In this document: piece by piece, positions 37,795 to 49,428 of the stretch | Layout of the letters: every line of letters starts with the position of its first letter | How positions within the stretch are numbered: the stretch's first letter is position 1 | From: Paramecium tetraurelia | Lineage: Eukaryota; Ciliophora; Oligohymenophorea; Peniculida; Parameciidae | Assembly: GCF_000165425.1 (NCBI RefSeq) | Contig: NW_001799499.1 | Location: 370,854 to 434,853 of the forward strand | DNA: 64,000 nucleotides | Direction of reading: 5' to 3' | Position numbers and translations under genes: made by a program | Notes under the pieces: generated by a model | The model's database searches: none | Told to the model about the DNA's origin: nothing | The model's input: the letters and a program-made list of their open reading frames with translations, nothing else

Positions 37795-38200
37795 TCACAA
37801 CTTGAAAAATATGTTTTTTAAATTAATTGAAAAATAGCATAACACTAAAAAAGAATAGTAAATTTCTGTTTTTGTATCTTAAATTCTCTTCAATAATTGC
37901 ATAAATAGATTTTATTTCAAAATCTACAATTTGAATAGCTTCATTCTCTACAGATTGATTGCTGTATATCTATAAAATTTAAATTAAGAACATTGATGAT
38001 GTCAAATCTAAATTAAAAAAGGTTGTCCTCAGAAAATCAAGAAAAAGCTGTATGTAGTATTCAACACAAAGAATTGAAATACAATAATCATTTCCTACGT
38101 ATTGTAATGATCCAAAGCAATAATAAATTCTATAATATATATTTGAAATTGAGTTTATATTTTAAGTCTCGATAGATATGATGTAAGAATAATCTATCAT
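37795..38200 (-). CDS. Small protein, possibly longin-like; structure uncertain
   Basis: Starting MIDYSYIISIETQNINSISN, an open frame runs through YCFGSLQYVGNDYCISILCV and LFLDFLRTTFFNLDL to VDFEIKSIYAIIEENLRY. The pattern weakly recalls adaptor sigma or zeta-COP longin chains, but the key motifs are not convincing and introns are unresolved. The stop is assumed at the TGA near 37795. Treat the product as hypothetical. Confidence 0.35.
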
Positions 38201-38229
38201 AATTTATATATCAAATAGATGATCAAAAA

Positions 38230-40160
38230 TCATAATGATATCTAAATTCCAAATTTTTTAAGTTCGTCTATCTTTTTTTTTGCCTTGGCAGCTGTAAAAT
38301 TGTTTTAATTCACATATATGCTTTTCAATTATGTTTGACCATTTTATCTCAAATGAGTTAAAATATTATCAAGACATTTTTCTGTCAATATGTTTTGTTA
38401 TAGATGTAATGTATTAATTCTATTAATATAAAAATAACAATTACTTGGTTTGAGTGATATTCAAAACCAACTTATAGAGCAGATCATCTGTCAATTTGCA
38501 TTTACTTAATTTTAAGACCTTTACAGTTTGAGTTCCCTTTAAGTAATCTCCCAAGATTTGTATAATCTAGTCATTAAAATCTAGGTAAAAATATTATTAT
38601 TACCAATAGAACTTAGATCAATAATTTCACTTTTGTCTTAATGAATAATACTAAAAGTATTTGATAGTTTATCATTCATTTTTTGATTGTTAGTAAATTT
38701 CTTCTATGATTTTGAATTGCTATTTTAATTATTATTGCTAATTTTAGATTGTTTCTAAACAAGAATTTAAGAAACATCCAACAATTCGTGATGTGACAAA
38801 GTCATACTTCTTTCTTTAAACTTTATTGGTTGGTTTTGATTTGATGTAAAATTGGTTGATTTTGTCATATCTTGAGAAGGTGAAGTAGGTTGGGTAGGTT
38901 ATTATGATTAAGAAAATATACCAGAATATCTTTTTCCTTTTGCTACATCTATTTACAATGGTTTATGCTATTCATATTGTTAGAATATTTCTTCTTACAG
39001 TTACCTATCATCTAATAAAAAGTCCGATTGATCAATCTTTTTTATAGGATCTTTCTCCTCTAGAATGGATTCTAGAGGTTGAATAAATTCCTATTTAATC
39101 ACTTCGGATTTTGTTTTGTTCAATCCCATCATTTTGGTGATGTAATTTATGATAATCTAAATAGGAACTTGGACATCTAGTTAATTGTAAGTTTATTCAA
39201 TTTTGATCTTGATTTGTTCTTTAATCTTATCAAATTGGGATATCAAAATCTCACCTTATTTAACTATTTGATCATCAAATTTGAGGTTTTTTTATTCTTA
39301 AGAATCTTCCAATAATAGACTTAATTAGATATTTGCCTAATTTAGCCATTTATCAGCTTCAATCTATAAGGAAATGAATTCTGAATCAAGTTTATTAGAG
39401 TGGTGTTCAATGGAATTTTAGTAATTAAGTTCAACCTTATGCAATACTTGTAATTTAATGTCTCCAATAGATTTAATAAGGTCATCAAATTATAATTCTA
39501 TAAGAGATTTTAAACAATTTTATTATTAATTAAGTCCAAGAACCAGTAATTGCTTAAATTATTCTTAACTATTTCTTTCAATCTGTATTTGTTTGTACAC
39601 ATTTGATATTTGTTGGACTGCCAATTCTATCTATTTGAGATATTATTCAATGGGAAGATAATTATGAAATTTATGTGGACCAAATAATGCACAATTTACA
39701 CAAATATACTAGCCATCTTCTTGACAGACTAATTCTAGTTCCTTTTAATGCAATTTGCATAGACTAGTTTTAGGCAATGCTTCCTACGATTAAGAATGAG
39801 AAAGGCCCTTTTCGCTTGAAAAATCACTAACATCCTTCGTTTAATTGTGAATCTGTTGTTATTGTTCATCAGGTGTTTGAATGGTTGTAATACATCTACC
39901 TGATGATCGTCGTTTCTTGAGTAATGCAATAATGCTTTGATTATGGGGGAAACATTTGATATCTCTTGGGACATTGCATTATATTCTTAAATAAATCTAA
40001 TAGATGTGTACCCGTCTTCTTTGCAAACCAAGGATTACTCTCCAGATGTATATTAATTGACACAAGACAAACAAATGGAATGACCACAGCTTGGCAAGAC
40101 AAGAGGCGAATGATCAGTCTGATTGAACTCTATCGAACATTAACAACACTAAAATTCCAT
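38230..40160 (-). CDS. RING / B-box / coiled-coil protein with C-terminal LRR
   Basis: A probable E3 ubiquitin ligase of the tripartite (TRIM-like) type. The N-terminal RING reads MEFQCCQCSIEF ... LPSCGHSICLSCVNQ ... CKEDG with the expected Cys/His spacing. A 26-nt intron separates it from IQCNVPRDIKCFPHNQSIIA, the usual post-RING strand. The B-box follows (CKLHQKELELVC...YICVNCALFGPHKFHN). A long Gln/Glu/Ile-rich coiled coil spans about 250 residues, then a low-complexity part (SQQPTQPTSPSQDMTKSTNF). The C-terminus folds as leucine-rich repeats (VKVLKLSKCKLTDDLLYKL, NTLHLQQNILTEKCLDNIL) split by 23-25-nt introns and ends KKFGIQISL. RING/B-box plus LRR is unusual outside protists. Confidence 0.82.
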
Positions 40161-40200
40161 TAATATTTTATATTTTTTAATGTACTATGATATAAAATTT

Positions 40201-40697
40201 TCATCTGTAACTCTTTTATCTTCTGGCTCTAGCACCCTTACCACCATACTTTCTTGGCTCACATCTTCTTGGATCAGCAACCAAAAGTGATCTATCATAT
40301 TATAACAATAGATCTTTGATTTCTCTCTTTTAAGTTTCATCAATGTATTTTTGATAGTAAGCAACGATGCCTTTGCTGATGGCCTAAATAATATTTAAGA
40401 TTGCTAATTCTACCTATCTAATGGCATAAATTTAAGCAGTGCTTCCTCCACCTCTAACTGTGACTCTGATATCCAATCTGCCTGTTCTGACTTAACCAAG
40501 AAGTAATAATGGTTCGAGAGCCTTTTATCTCAATGGGGCTGGATTGACTAATTCAATTGGAGCTCCATTCACTCTTACCAAACCTTATTTTATTGTATTA
40601 CAGTACCCTTTCCTTCTCTAACACTTGCACTGGCGACAGCATTCTTCTTTCTTCCAAAGGTTTGAACCAATTTTGATTTTATTTGAGGAGTTGACAT
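40201..40697 (-). CDS. RPS16: Ribosomal protein uS9 (S16e), small subunit
   Basis: One 23-nt intron leaves 474 coding bases (157 residues, near the family length). Starts MSTPQIKSKLVQTFGRKKNA, then LVRVNGAPIELVNPAPLRQK, TVRGGGSTAQIYAIRQ and the invariant C-terminal tail ending SYR, with RSLLVADPRRCEPRKYGGKG before it. It sits at the decoding site of the 40S subunit, its tail touching P-site tRNA. The splice junction at REGKG/LVRVNG is unambiguous. Confidence 0.96.
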
Positions 40698-40868
40698 ATC
40701 CAAGAATTAAATAATTTAATTTAATCAATTTTTCATTATATTTATAAACCTATGAGAATTTCAATTAAAAGCAGCCTCAACCACTCATCTGCTTATCTAA
40801 TTAAAGGGTGCTCTAAATACATTAATAAAGAGATTGTTTTAAATAATATTTGAATTGATTCTAATAAT

Positions 40869-42451
40869 TCAATATGGTCGTTGTTTTCTGAGTTCATCGA
40901 GCAAAGCACGGCCTTTAGCCTTTTCTAACTCTATTTTTTTATCATATTCCTCTTTTTATTTTCGAAGTGCCTCCTTCCTCCTGTTGTTTCTTATCTCTTA
41001 ATAATTATTATCTTTGTTTCTTCTCATCCATTTAATTTATTAAATTGTGTTTTGTTTACATTATTTTCTAAACAATTTATACATGTATAATTTACTTCCT
41101 ATTCTAATCTTTACTTTTCCTCTAATTCCTTTTGATACAGTTCCATTTAACGATGTAGTTCCATCTTATCCAATTACTTAACATTCTTCTCATCCTCAAT
41201 TATTTTCTTTTTTATTTCCACATTCTCTGCTCTTTGAGCATAAACTTCATACATTAATTTGACTCTTGCATCCTTACAATAAGAATAAGTATTACATCTT
41301 CCGCCTTCCATTTAGCCTCTTTTGTTTCCCATTGTCTATTGTTCTCCTCATTAATTAATCTTTCCTTTAATTGATCATTTACACTATATTCATTAGTCCT
41401 ATTCTTAAAATTAAGTAAAAATTATCTGGTTTCTTCTTTCTACCTTTATTTCTCTGCTTATTCCATCTTGCTAATGGCCTCTTCTCTTGCAAGCACTTAA
41501 GAAATCATATCTTTGTCCTCAATCTTCTCTTGCTGTTTAATTTGTTTTTTATATTCCTTTTGTTTTTCATTATTTAATGCAATTTCTGAATTAATTTCCT
41601 TCTTATAATGCATATATTGATTTTCCCTTTAATTGTGTCTTTCCTCCTCTCCTTTCCATTCTTCTTTCTATCCTTGTCCGCAAGTGATTTTGCCAAAAAA
41701 AATTTTTCCGATTTGATTTCTTCCTTTGTTTTTTAATGTTTAACTTCATTCATTTTTGTTTGTACAGCCAACACCTTATTGCGTTCATCTACTTTTGCCT
41801 TTTGTTCCAACACCTTCTCCTTTTCCAACCTCTCCTTTTTAAGTATTTCCCTTCTATACAATTCTGCATATATCATTTCCTCTATAAAGATAATTCTTCA
41901 ATTATATACCCTCATATTGATCCTCCAACTGTTTTTATTTATCCATCATCTGCATATTTCTATATGCCACTGCTTATAATTCATTAAATTGCTAATTGAC
42001 CTTTCTGAGTTCATCAGCATTTTCTCTAAATCTACGATCATATGCAGCATCTGCTTATCTAGCTCTTTCAGCCTCCTTCCTTTGTTTTAATTCAGCAACT
42101 TCTTTCATCATTCTTTCCTTGACCTATTCTGGAGTTTCAACCATTGCTTTTATCTCTTATTGATATTGCTCGTGCTCTGCATTAAGTAAAAACGCTAGTT
42201 TTTCTCTCCTTTAATTCTTATTGGCTTCAGCTTCAGAACGAATTTATTGAAGTCTAAGATAAACGACTACACAACCTATTCTTTGTATACTACCAATTGG
42301 CAATATCTTTTCCTTTATTTTCCCAGGCTGCAAATGTTTTCTCGTAATGTTCCTATCGAAGCTTCGTGTTCAATTTGCCCACATACTGTTCCTATTATCG
42401 TCTTTAGTATATTAATTGTTCAGAACGGTTACGAGTAGAATTTTATATCAT
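40869..42451 (-). CDS. CFAP53: CFAP53 (CCDC11), cilia and flagella protein
   Basis: Starts MIQNSTRNRSEQLIYQRRQQ, then WENKGKDIANW, a 22-nt intron, and RSEAEANKNQRREKLAFLLN. The diagnostic region is ETPEQVKERMMKEVAELKQR followed by RFRENADELR, matching the trichoplein-like coiled coil of CFAP53 ('RFRENCDELR'). The remainder is uninterrupted coiled coil rich in Glu, Lys, Gln and Arg, ending LLDELRKQRPY. CFAP53 is an inner-lumen protein of axonemal doublets and basal bodies that helps dynein attachment. Some introns in the middle are not resolved. It lies 17 bases from the HD-domain gene. Confidence 0.82.
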
Positions 42452-42468
42452 ATTTAAATTAATAATAA

Positions 42469-43017
42469 TCATTAAGACAAGAATTATTCCCTCTACTTTA
42501 GCAACTCATCCAATAATGGTCTAACATATTTAGTCTTGATTCTGCCCTCACAAGAATAGAATTCATCTAATCTGACATTGTATTTCTGTTCATAATCGAA
42601 TGCCTAGAATAGCATTTCCAATTTGTCCAATTCTCTAACGACTTCTGCTTCAATACTTTCGCCATTCTCATACTCTTTGTGTATACTGTATAATTCATTT
42701 TTAATGTCTTCATCCAAATCCTAAACCATCATTCGCATGGCATTATCTTCCTTCTATTTCTTCTCATTTGCTGGCATATTTTCACTTGGAATGATGTCAC
42801 CGACAATCACTTCTGCTAGATCATGCAATAAAGCAATCTTAATGCATTTATCTTTATTTAACTCATTGGTAGGTAAAGATAAAGCGATCATTTAAATCAT
42901 CCAACTGTGATCAGCAACGGATTCAACTTCCTTAATTGGTGGGAATCTAGTCCATCCTTTCCTCTTCACAAACTTGAGTTGTTAAGCGATATTAAAGAAT
43001 TTCACGTATTTTTACAT
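42469..43017 (-). CDS. HD-domain 5'-deoxynucleotidase, HDDC2/YfbR type
   Basis: Without introns, 182 residues. The metal-binding HD signature is present: VADHSWMIQMIAL (first His), then IALLHDLAEVIVGDIIPSE (His-Asp, Glu and Asp). Then EKKQKEDNAMRMMVQDL and a C-terminal helix (LDKLEMLFQAFDYEQKYNVR) ending RPLLDELLKQREQFLSQ. The family removes phosphate from deoxynucleoside monophosphates, controlling dNTP pools. Spacing of the His-Asp pair matches HDDC2/YGK1. Confidence 0.9.
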
Positions 43018-43060
43018 TTGTTTAATTAAAAATTAAAAAGTATAATTACTATTTAAATTA

Positions 43061-43532
43061 ATGAATACAGACTTAGATCAGAAAACTATAGTATAAAAAT
43101 ATGTTATTGATATAGGATTAAATAGTTGACAAGAAGTTGGCTTTGATGGAAGCTGAGTACGAGATGTTCAAAAAATATGATAATCCAAATTACAAAGGGG
43201 CTGACTATCCTGTTGATCAAATTAATAATTTAAACAATGACAATCAATAATAAGAGAACTAAGATGAAAAAGGAAAGGAGGAAAACTTGAATTTAGAGGA
43301 GGAAGACGAATTTTAAGAATATCAAGGATATGAAAAAATGGAAGAGAACTCCGATAAAGAAGAGGAAGATGAAATAAATTACGATCAAGTAGAACATGTC
43401 GATCCTTTTGCCAAACCGTTGGATGTGGATCTGATTAAGAAATGCATGGCAGAAATCCAATTGCCCACTCCTGCATGGGCTTAAAGTTTTTAAGGATGGG
43501 AATAAAAATTGAGTTAAATGAAATCGCTATGA
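43061..43532 (+). CDS. Acidic hypothetical protein
   Basis: A 25-nt intron (43091-43115) joins MNTDLDQKTI to DQIVDKKLALMEAEYEMFKK; 148 residues in total. The middle is Glu/Asp-rich (NLEEEDEFQEYQGYEKMEEN), and the C-terminus is more conserved-looking (DVDLIKKCMAEIQLPTPAWA, SFQGWEQKLSQ). It is divergent from the HD-domain gene, 43 bases apart. I do not recognise a family. Confidence 0.7.
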
Positions 43533-43556
43533 TAAGTTTTTAGAAAACAACAAAAA

Positions 43557-45985
43557 TCAGTAACCAATAGTTGCTAATGTCACTAACAATGTAGCACATG
43601 TTTCAGCCTTATTTTCATCCAATTCTAGATTATCCAATATAGCCATTTTTATATGCTGCTTTCCCAAGTCCTCTTGATGGGAACACAGTTTTGCTAATTT
43701 ATATAATTATTCAAAATGTTATCCTAACTTAGATGTTAGTTTATCCTTCAAACTTTTTGAACCACTTTGGTATTTTCCTCTAGGTTCTGGTTATGATTTT
43801 GAAGTGTTTACTTTTTGTATTTAATCTGAGTTGCTTTGCATCCATGTATTAATTTGTGTTTTAGGAGGTAAGGTGTCAGCATTTTCTCTAAAATCTTCAC
43901 TTGAATCCTCTGAATATATTCTGGAGCCTTCGGAATCATTTTATCCTTATAAAGGAAGTTCTTCAACTTTTTTAGGTTGTTCAGACTAAGAAATAGAAAA
44001 TATTGATTATTACAAGCACATTTTTTAGTTCATTTATCATCTCTTTCATGTCCTCCTCACTATTTCTTTATTACATTACTTTAGCTTTTTTTTAAAATGG
44101 ATCTTTATAGATGATTTTATAAATTTTTTTTTTATTTTTCTCTTCATCTGTTTTAGAATTCTATGGTTTATTTGGTTTAGTGGGTTTTTTCTAGGTGACA
44201 TCAAAAACTTAAAACTGAAATTGAGGTTAAAAATCAAATGCTGCAGTTTCAACAGTTTGCTTATTATTTTAAATTAATTATTGTTCTTCTGGACTTTAAA
44301 AGTCGCTGATAGTAGTTTTGTCTAGTAATTTTTATTCTGGAGTCTCTGATATTTTTTCTAGTTGTTATTATTAACACTCTTCCTATCTCTATTGAGTTGT
44401 TGTTATTTCTTCAGATATCTTCCTGTCCCTTTGTTTCTTTATGAATTATTCTACTAGTTTTGGTTAGGCATGAACCCTGTAAATAGGTTTTTTAGCCTCA
44501 TCTTCTGATTTCTATACTAATTTAATTTTTTATATCTAATCTAATTTAGATAGTCCTTTGATATTTTTGATATGAGGCTTATCAAGAATATTCTAAAAAA
44601 ACTTAGGACTTCCTTACTCGCTGTTTTTGGTTACTTCCTCTAAAACTTGATCAGAACCTTGAAAAGAGTCAGGACTTTCCTTTGTTATAAATCGAGAATT
44701 CTTATATTTGTGTCCCATTCCTAAATCTGGAGTTGATGGTTATACACGTTGACTAGGCAACTAATGCAATTATTGACGGCTTGTTTGTTGCCTTGAAATT
44801 GGAGGCCTTTCAGGTTTAGGGAGTTTAATTTCTGGTAATTTCCTGAGGTCACTATTCTTTCTTTTTTTTTCTTGACCAATAGGGGGACTCTTGATGCCTG
44901 GCAATTGTTGTTAGATTTGGTTTCTACTCTTTGGAGTCTACTCAGCTTGATCTCCTTTCGGATCTTAATCATCTATTAATGGAATTGTAGTATCAGTCAA
45001 TTGAATCTATTGATTGTGAAGAATGGTATGATCAAATTCACTTCTCTTAATGGTTTCAGATAGAAAGTTCTTTATTCTATTAGTGATTATCGGCATTTTT
45101 AATATCTGATGCACATCTGGTCTTTTTTCAGGATTCACTGTCAGAAGTTAATTCACAAGGCTACCTTTGTTTAATTATGAGTTTAGATTTACGTTCTTAA
45201 TTGCGACGAGTAGTTATTTGAAATGGCTTAGTACTGTCCACGGATTATTTTCAAAGCCAGTGATGCCAACGAATCTGCATTAAATGGAGGAGTCTTTGCA
45301 CACATCTAAGTTATAATTCTCTTGAATACTTCGTATAAGATCACTCCCAATGACCACACATCGCCTTTAAAACTATAAGGCTTGTTTTCTAGCAATTCTG
45401 GAGCCAAATAATATGGTGTACCCACCATTGTATGTGCTTTGTCACGAGTGTTATCTAGCAATCTTGCTATACCAAAATCTCCCAGTCTGATTCTCATATC
45501 CTTTGTAAGGAACATGTTTTATGTTTTAATATCTCGGTGAATGATTTTACGATCATGACAATGCTTTATTGCTAAACACATTTAAGTAAACCAATCCAAA
45601 ATTCTGGATTCCGGGAAATAGCCATCATGATTTTTTATCAATTGTGCCAGATCGCCTCCTATTATGAATCAATTAATCATTATTTATACCCTCAGCATAA
45701 TCCATTACAATACATAATTTTCCTTTTACAGTTTTGTAAACTTCTCTAAAGTTGATTATGTTGGGATGCTTCAATTAAGCCATGATTCTAAACTCTGAAT
45801 AGGTTTCCTAAATATTTTTAAATTCTCTTTACTTTTTTTTCCTCCTCACTTAAATATCTCATATCTATTTGCTTAATCACACAAAGAGAATGATCTTTCA
45901 AAGACTCACATTAGTAAGCCTTTCCAAACGATCCTTGTCCCAACAATCGAATTCTCTTGTAAAAGTCTGATTCCTTAGGTCTCAT
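43557..45985 (-). CDS. NEK-family Ser/Thr kinase
   Basis: Starts [20 protein letters not shown] with the glycine loop [11 protein letters not shown] 25-nt and a 31-nt intron lie within the N-lobe and before GGDLAQLIK. Then [13 protein letters not shown] (catalytic loop), [26 protein letters not shown] (NEK-type GTP.Y..PE), and WSLGVILYE. The C-terminal tail of several hundred residues is disordered and Lys/Pro/Gln/Ser-rich ([15 protein letters not shown]), ending in a conserved-looking helix ([13 protein letters not shown]). NIMA-related kinases act in ciliary length control and cell-cycle/basal-body linkage; ciliates have many. Confidence 0.9.
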
Positions 45986-46010
45986 TTAATAAATTAACTT
46001 AATATTATTA

Positions 46011-46577
46011 TCAAGAAGTTACACTAAATTATATGTAGCAAACAAAAATGTTCATATACAACCAATCACTATATTAAGCGAATTAATTAATTGCTGTAAA
46101 TAAAATTGTTAATATAATGTATTCATTATTTATTTTGATTGGTTCTTTGCAATTTATTTATATAAGTTAAAATCTTAGACAATAGAATAACCTTTTGGTT
46201 GTGAAGCAGTCAATTAAAAGTGAAGAGTTTTATATTATTTCCTGAATAGTTTGAGACTATAAGGAAATCAACAAAAAAATTTTGGAGAAATTGGATAAAT
46301 TTTTTTAGAAAAAATTAAAAGTTAGACTTTGGATAATCATAATTTCAAATAATTCATAGGGTACAAAAAGAAACCAAGAAAAAATCAAAAGCATATAAGA
46401 GAAGATTGAAAAAACTAAATGAATGGGATAATGAAAAATACAATATGGATTAAGTAAATCCTTTAACTCATCCTGGATAATATCAACAAAGGTTTGCCAT
46501 AAATTATTTCGAATGCACAAAGCCTTAAATACAATTAGCTACTTTGACAATACTATTATGTAAGGATAACCTTACAT
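46011..46577 (-). CDS. Predicted membrane protein, unknown
   Basis: An intron-free frame of 188 residues from ATG at 46577: MQGYPYIIVLSKQLIVFKAL ... to TGA at 46011. A strongly hydrophobic stretch (LVFSIFSYMLLIFSWFLFV) supports one or two membrane helices. No known domain is seen. It lies between Sec24 (downstream end at 46652) and NEK (start 45985), all on the same strand. The open frame is long, but such AT-rich DNA makes chance frames possible. Confidence 0.4.
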
Positions 46578-46651
46578 CAAAAGAATGATATTCATGCTTC
46601 TTATAATATATAGACCATAAATTTAATTATTTTTTAACATATAACATTATC

Positions 46652-49360
46652 TCACACACCTCCTTTATTTTAGATAGCTCCATGCAATTCACATAGATAA
46701 TCCGCATATGATTTTTCAAGTTGCTATTCATCCTCAACTAATTTTTATTATACTAAAGAAGCCTATGGAGAACTATCCATATATTTTAATTGAATACTTT
46801 TAGCGAACAACTCTTACAGGAACATAAGTTCCACCTCGGGTCTGCTATAATGACTCAATGATATTTTAGACCTTGGTACTGTAATCAGTCTCTATTTTTG
46901 TAAACAATTCGATCGAGCTTAGTTCTGCAAAAGAATTCACTCCAAAAAGCTATATAATTAAGAAGATGAAATTACATTCTATAATAATTACTAATCTGCA
47001 TTCTATCCTACATAAATATATATAAATTAGCTTGTATCTAAAAGGTAAATACCATCTGGTTTAATTTTATCAATTGTGGTTGCAATATTATGAGGCAAAA
47101 CTGTCTTTTCGTCATCAGTCAGAGTACCAACATAATATTTATCAGCCACAAGTTAATTATTAATATCATGAATTGGGAATAGTTTTGGATAAAAGAAGTT
47201 AGTCAGGAAATGCATTGATTGAGTCAACACTAAATGAATTTCAAAGATTCTATTGTCTATCCTAACATTTCCATATTTGAGTAAATCGCGTTTTGCCAAA
47301 GTTTATAAATATAGAGGTAAGATTTTAATAGCTTCTGGCAAAATCAACTACCCCGCAGGACTATTACTTGAACACTAGATTAAATATGAATAATACATAT
47401 TTTCTATAAGCATGTAAGATATTAACAACTGACTCGAATAGAGTTTGTCTAATTTGCCTAATTTATTGAACCATAATGTTCGGTAGATTCTTTCTGCTTA
47501 ATAAAGAGGCTATGCAATCGACATCCCCAGTTTTGAAAATGTTATGCCATGCATTGTTTCCACTATTCTTATTAACAACTTATAATTGTAAATTAAACAC
47601 TCTTATTACTCTCTATCCTTATTGATTAGTATACAACAAAGCATATTAGATGTAAGCTTCAGGATCCAATATCTTTTCCTCTTACTTCAACATAATTGCA
47701 ATGGATTGATCTGAATTTAGAGTAGACAATTCCAAATCTCTTACAGATATCTTTCCACTACCTGTAAAATAATCAAACAATATGATTCCTGGAGAAGTTC
47801 TAACAGTCATGATGAGATCATATGCATAAGACCTTGTAAGATTTCTATATAAGGCATAATGCAATTCTGTTCCATTAATTTATTAATTATAATGCGGGTA
47901 AAAATAAATGCTTCCCCCTGTGATGTTTGACACAGGTGAAACTGTGGCTAATTCAAAGTTCTCGTCATTTGCTATAAACAGGTCAACTGAGATATGATTT
48001 TTAAGACATGATTACCCTAATTTGACATAAGCTTGATCATTAGGTTAATAAAACAACTTCTCTTAATCAGTTCCAAATAATTTAGTGTCAGTTGGTTTTT
48101 ATGGTAGTTTGCCTATTCCATATCTTGGTGCTGAACATCCAAAATACAATATACGTCCACTTCTGGGTTACATCAATTAGACTGCATTTGATAACACTGT
48201 TCCAACAGAAACAAGTTAATTTGCCTATTGAGTAATAGTTTCCCCAAACTTACTGAGTTTCTCTAGCATATAGTCGATTTTATCTCTGTCATTCTCTATG
48301 TTTAGGAATAACTTCTCAGGTGGAAGTGGCACATTAGCTTCATCGATTTCACTCACAACGATTATTTGAGGTTCCCCAGTTAAGGTTTAGGGAATGTTGT
48401 AAAATTAAATCTTTGAATCGAATGTTATAAAGGCAATGTCTGTTTTATCTGGATATGGAATTGTATCCAATATGGATTGAAGAGAAGATATCACTTAAGA
48501 ATACACACCTTTAGCTACTGATATCTGTGTCAACTCTATACAGAGTAGTATTAAGGTATTCTTTATTTCCTTTTTAATATAACTAGTAGGAGCTATTATT
48601 TCATAACAACCTTTATGTAATTCATCTCTTTAAAATTTATCTCCTCTTTAATTTCCCTAACCCAAAACACAATAATAATCAGGTGGCACTTAATTCTTCA
48701 TTTTACAAATGTTACACACATAACTATTACCCCCATCGCAAAATTAAAAGTAAGGACTGACATAGGCTTTACATCTCTAGCAACGCAATGGCTCATTCGT
48801 GAATTCAACTTATGGGATTTCTTATTCAAACAGAGATGGCTCCATTAGAGGTTGAACCACTATACCAAATGGAATCTCTGTTTATTATAGAATGGATGGT
48901 TCATTTCCTATTGCATAGACTGAACTTCTCATATATCTTGGTCCACAATTTCCCTCATCAAAGGTTTAATAAAATTAATGAACAGATGGAGGATGATACA
49001 AAGGTGCAGGAGCTGTGGAGAACCTCTTATAAATATGAACAATTACTATTAATAAGTAATAGATTCTTCTGCTTTTATGTATGGTCTAGGAATTTGGTCA
49101 ACATCAATTTTTGATGGTTTTCTCTATTACTCAGTCTATTATGCAGGAAAATTTTATTATGGTTGATATTGCTATTATTATGGGTATTATTATTGGCCTG
49201 CATATTATTATTATTAAGGATTTTCATGCTATGGTTATTAGTATGCATTTGCTTATCTTTGCTGCACTGGAGGTTATTACACAGGTTTTTCAGGTTCTCG
49301 ATTGATTGGCTATTACTATTGAGTTCTTCTTAGATGAGGTGGCAATCTTCGTTCTTCCAT
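46652..49360 (-). CDS. SEC24: COPII coat subunit Sec24
   Basis: The N-terminus is Gln/Pro/Tyr-rich (PPVQQRQANAYQQPQHENPQ), as in Sec24. After a 23-nt intron come STAPAPLYHPPSVHQFYQTF and a zinc finger (RCQRCKAYVSPYFQFC ... VCNICK, CX2C...CX2C). The trunk contains TDIAFITFDSKIQFYNI and SVDLFIANDENFELATVSPV, and the beta-sandwich the stretch TELHYALYRNLTRSYAYDLI followed by FDYFTGSGKISVRDLE. The C-terminal helical/gelsolin part ends LCELHGAIQNKGGV. Sec24 selects cargo at ER exit sites with Sec23. The 3' end is only 75 bases from the next gene. The start at 49360 is the first ATG in frame. Confidence 0.93.
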
Positions 49361-49428
49361 TATTGAACACGTAAAAATTATTAATTAAATTTAATTATTT
49401 CATAAGTTATTTATAAGCTCATTCCTTG

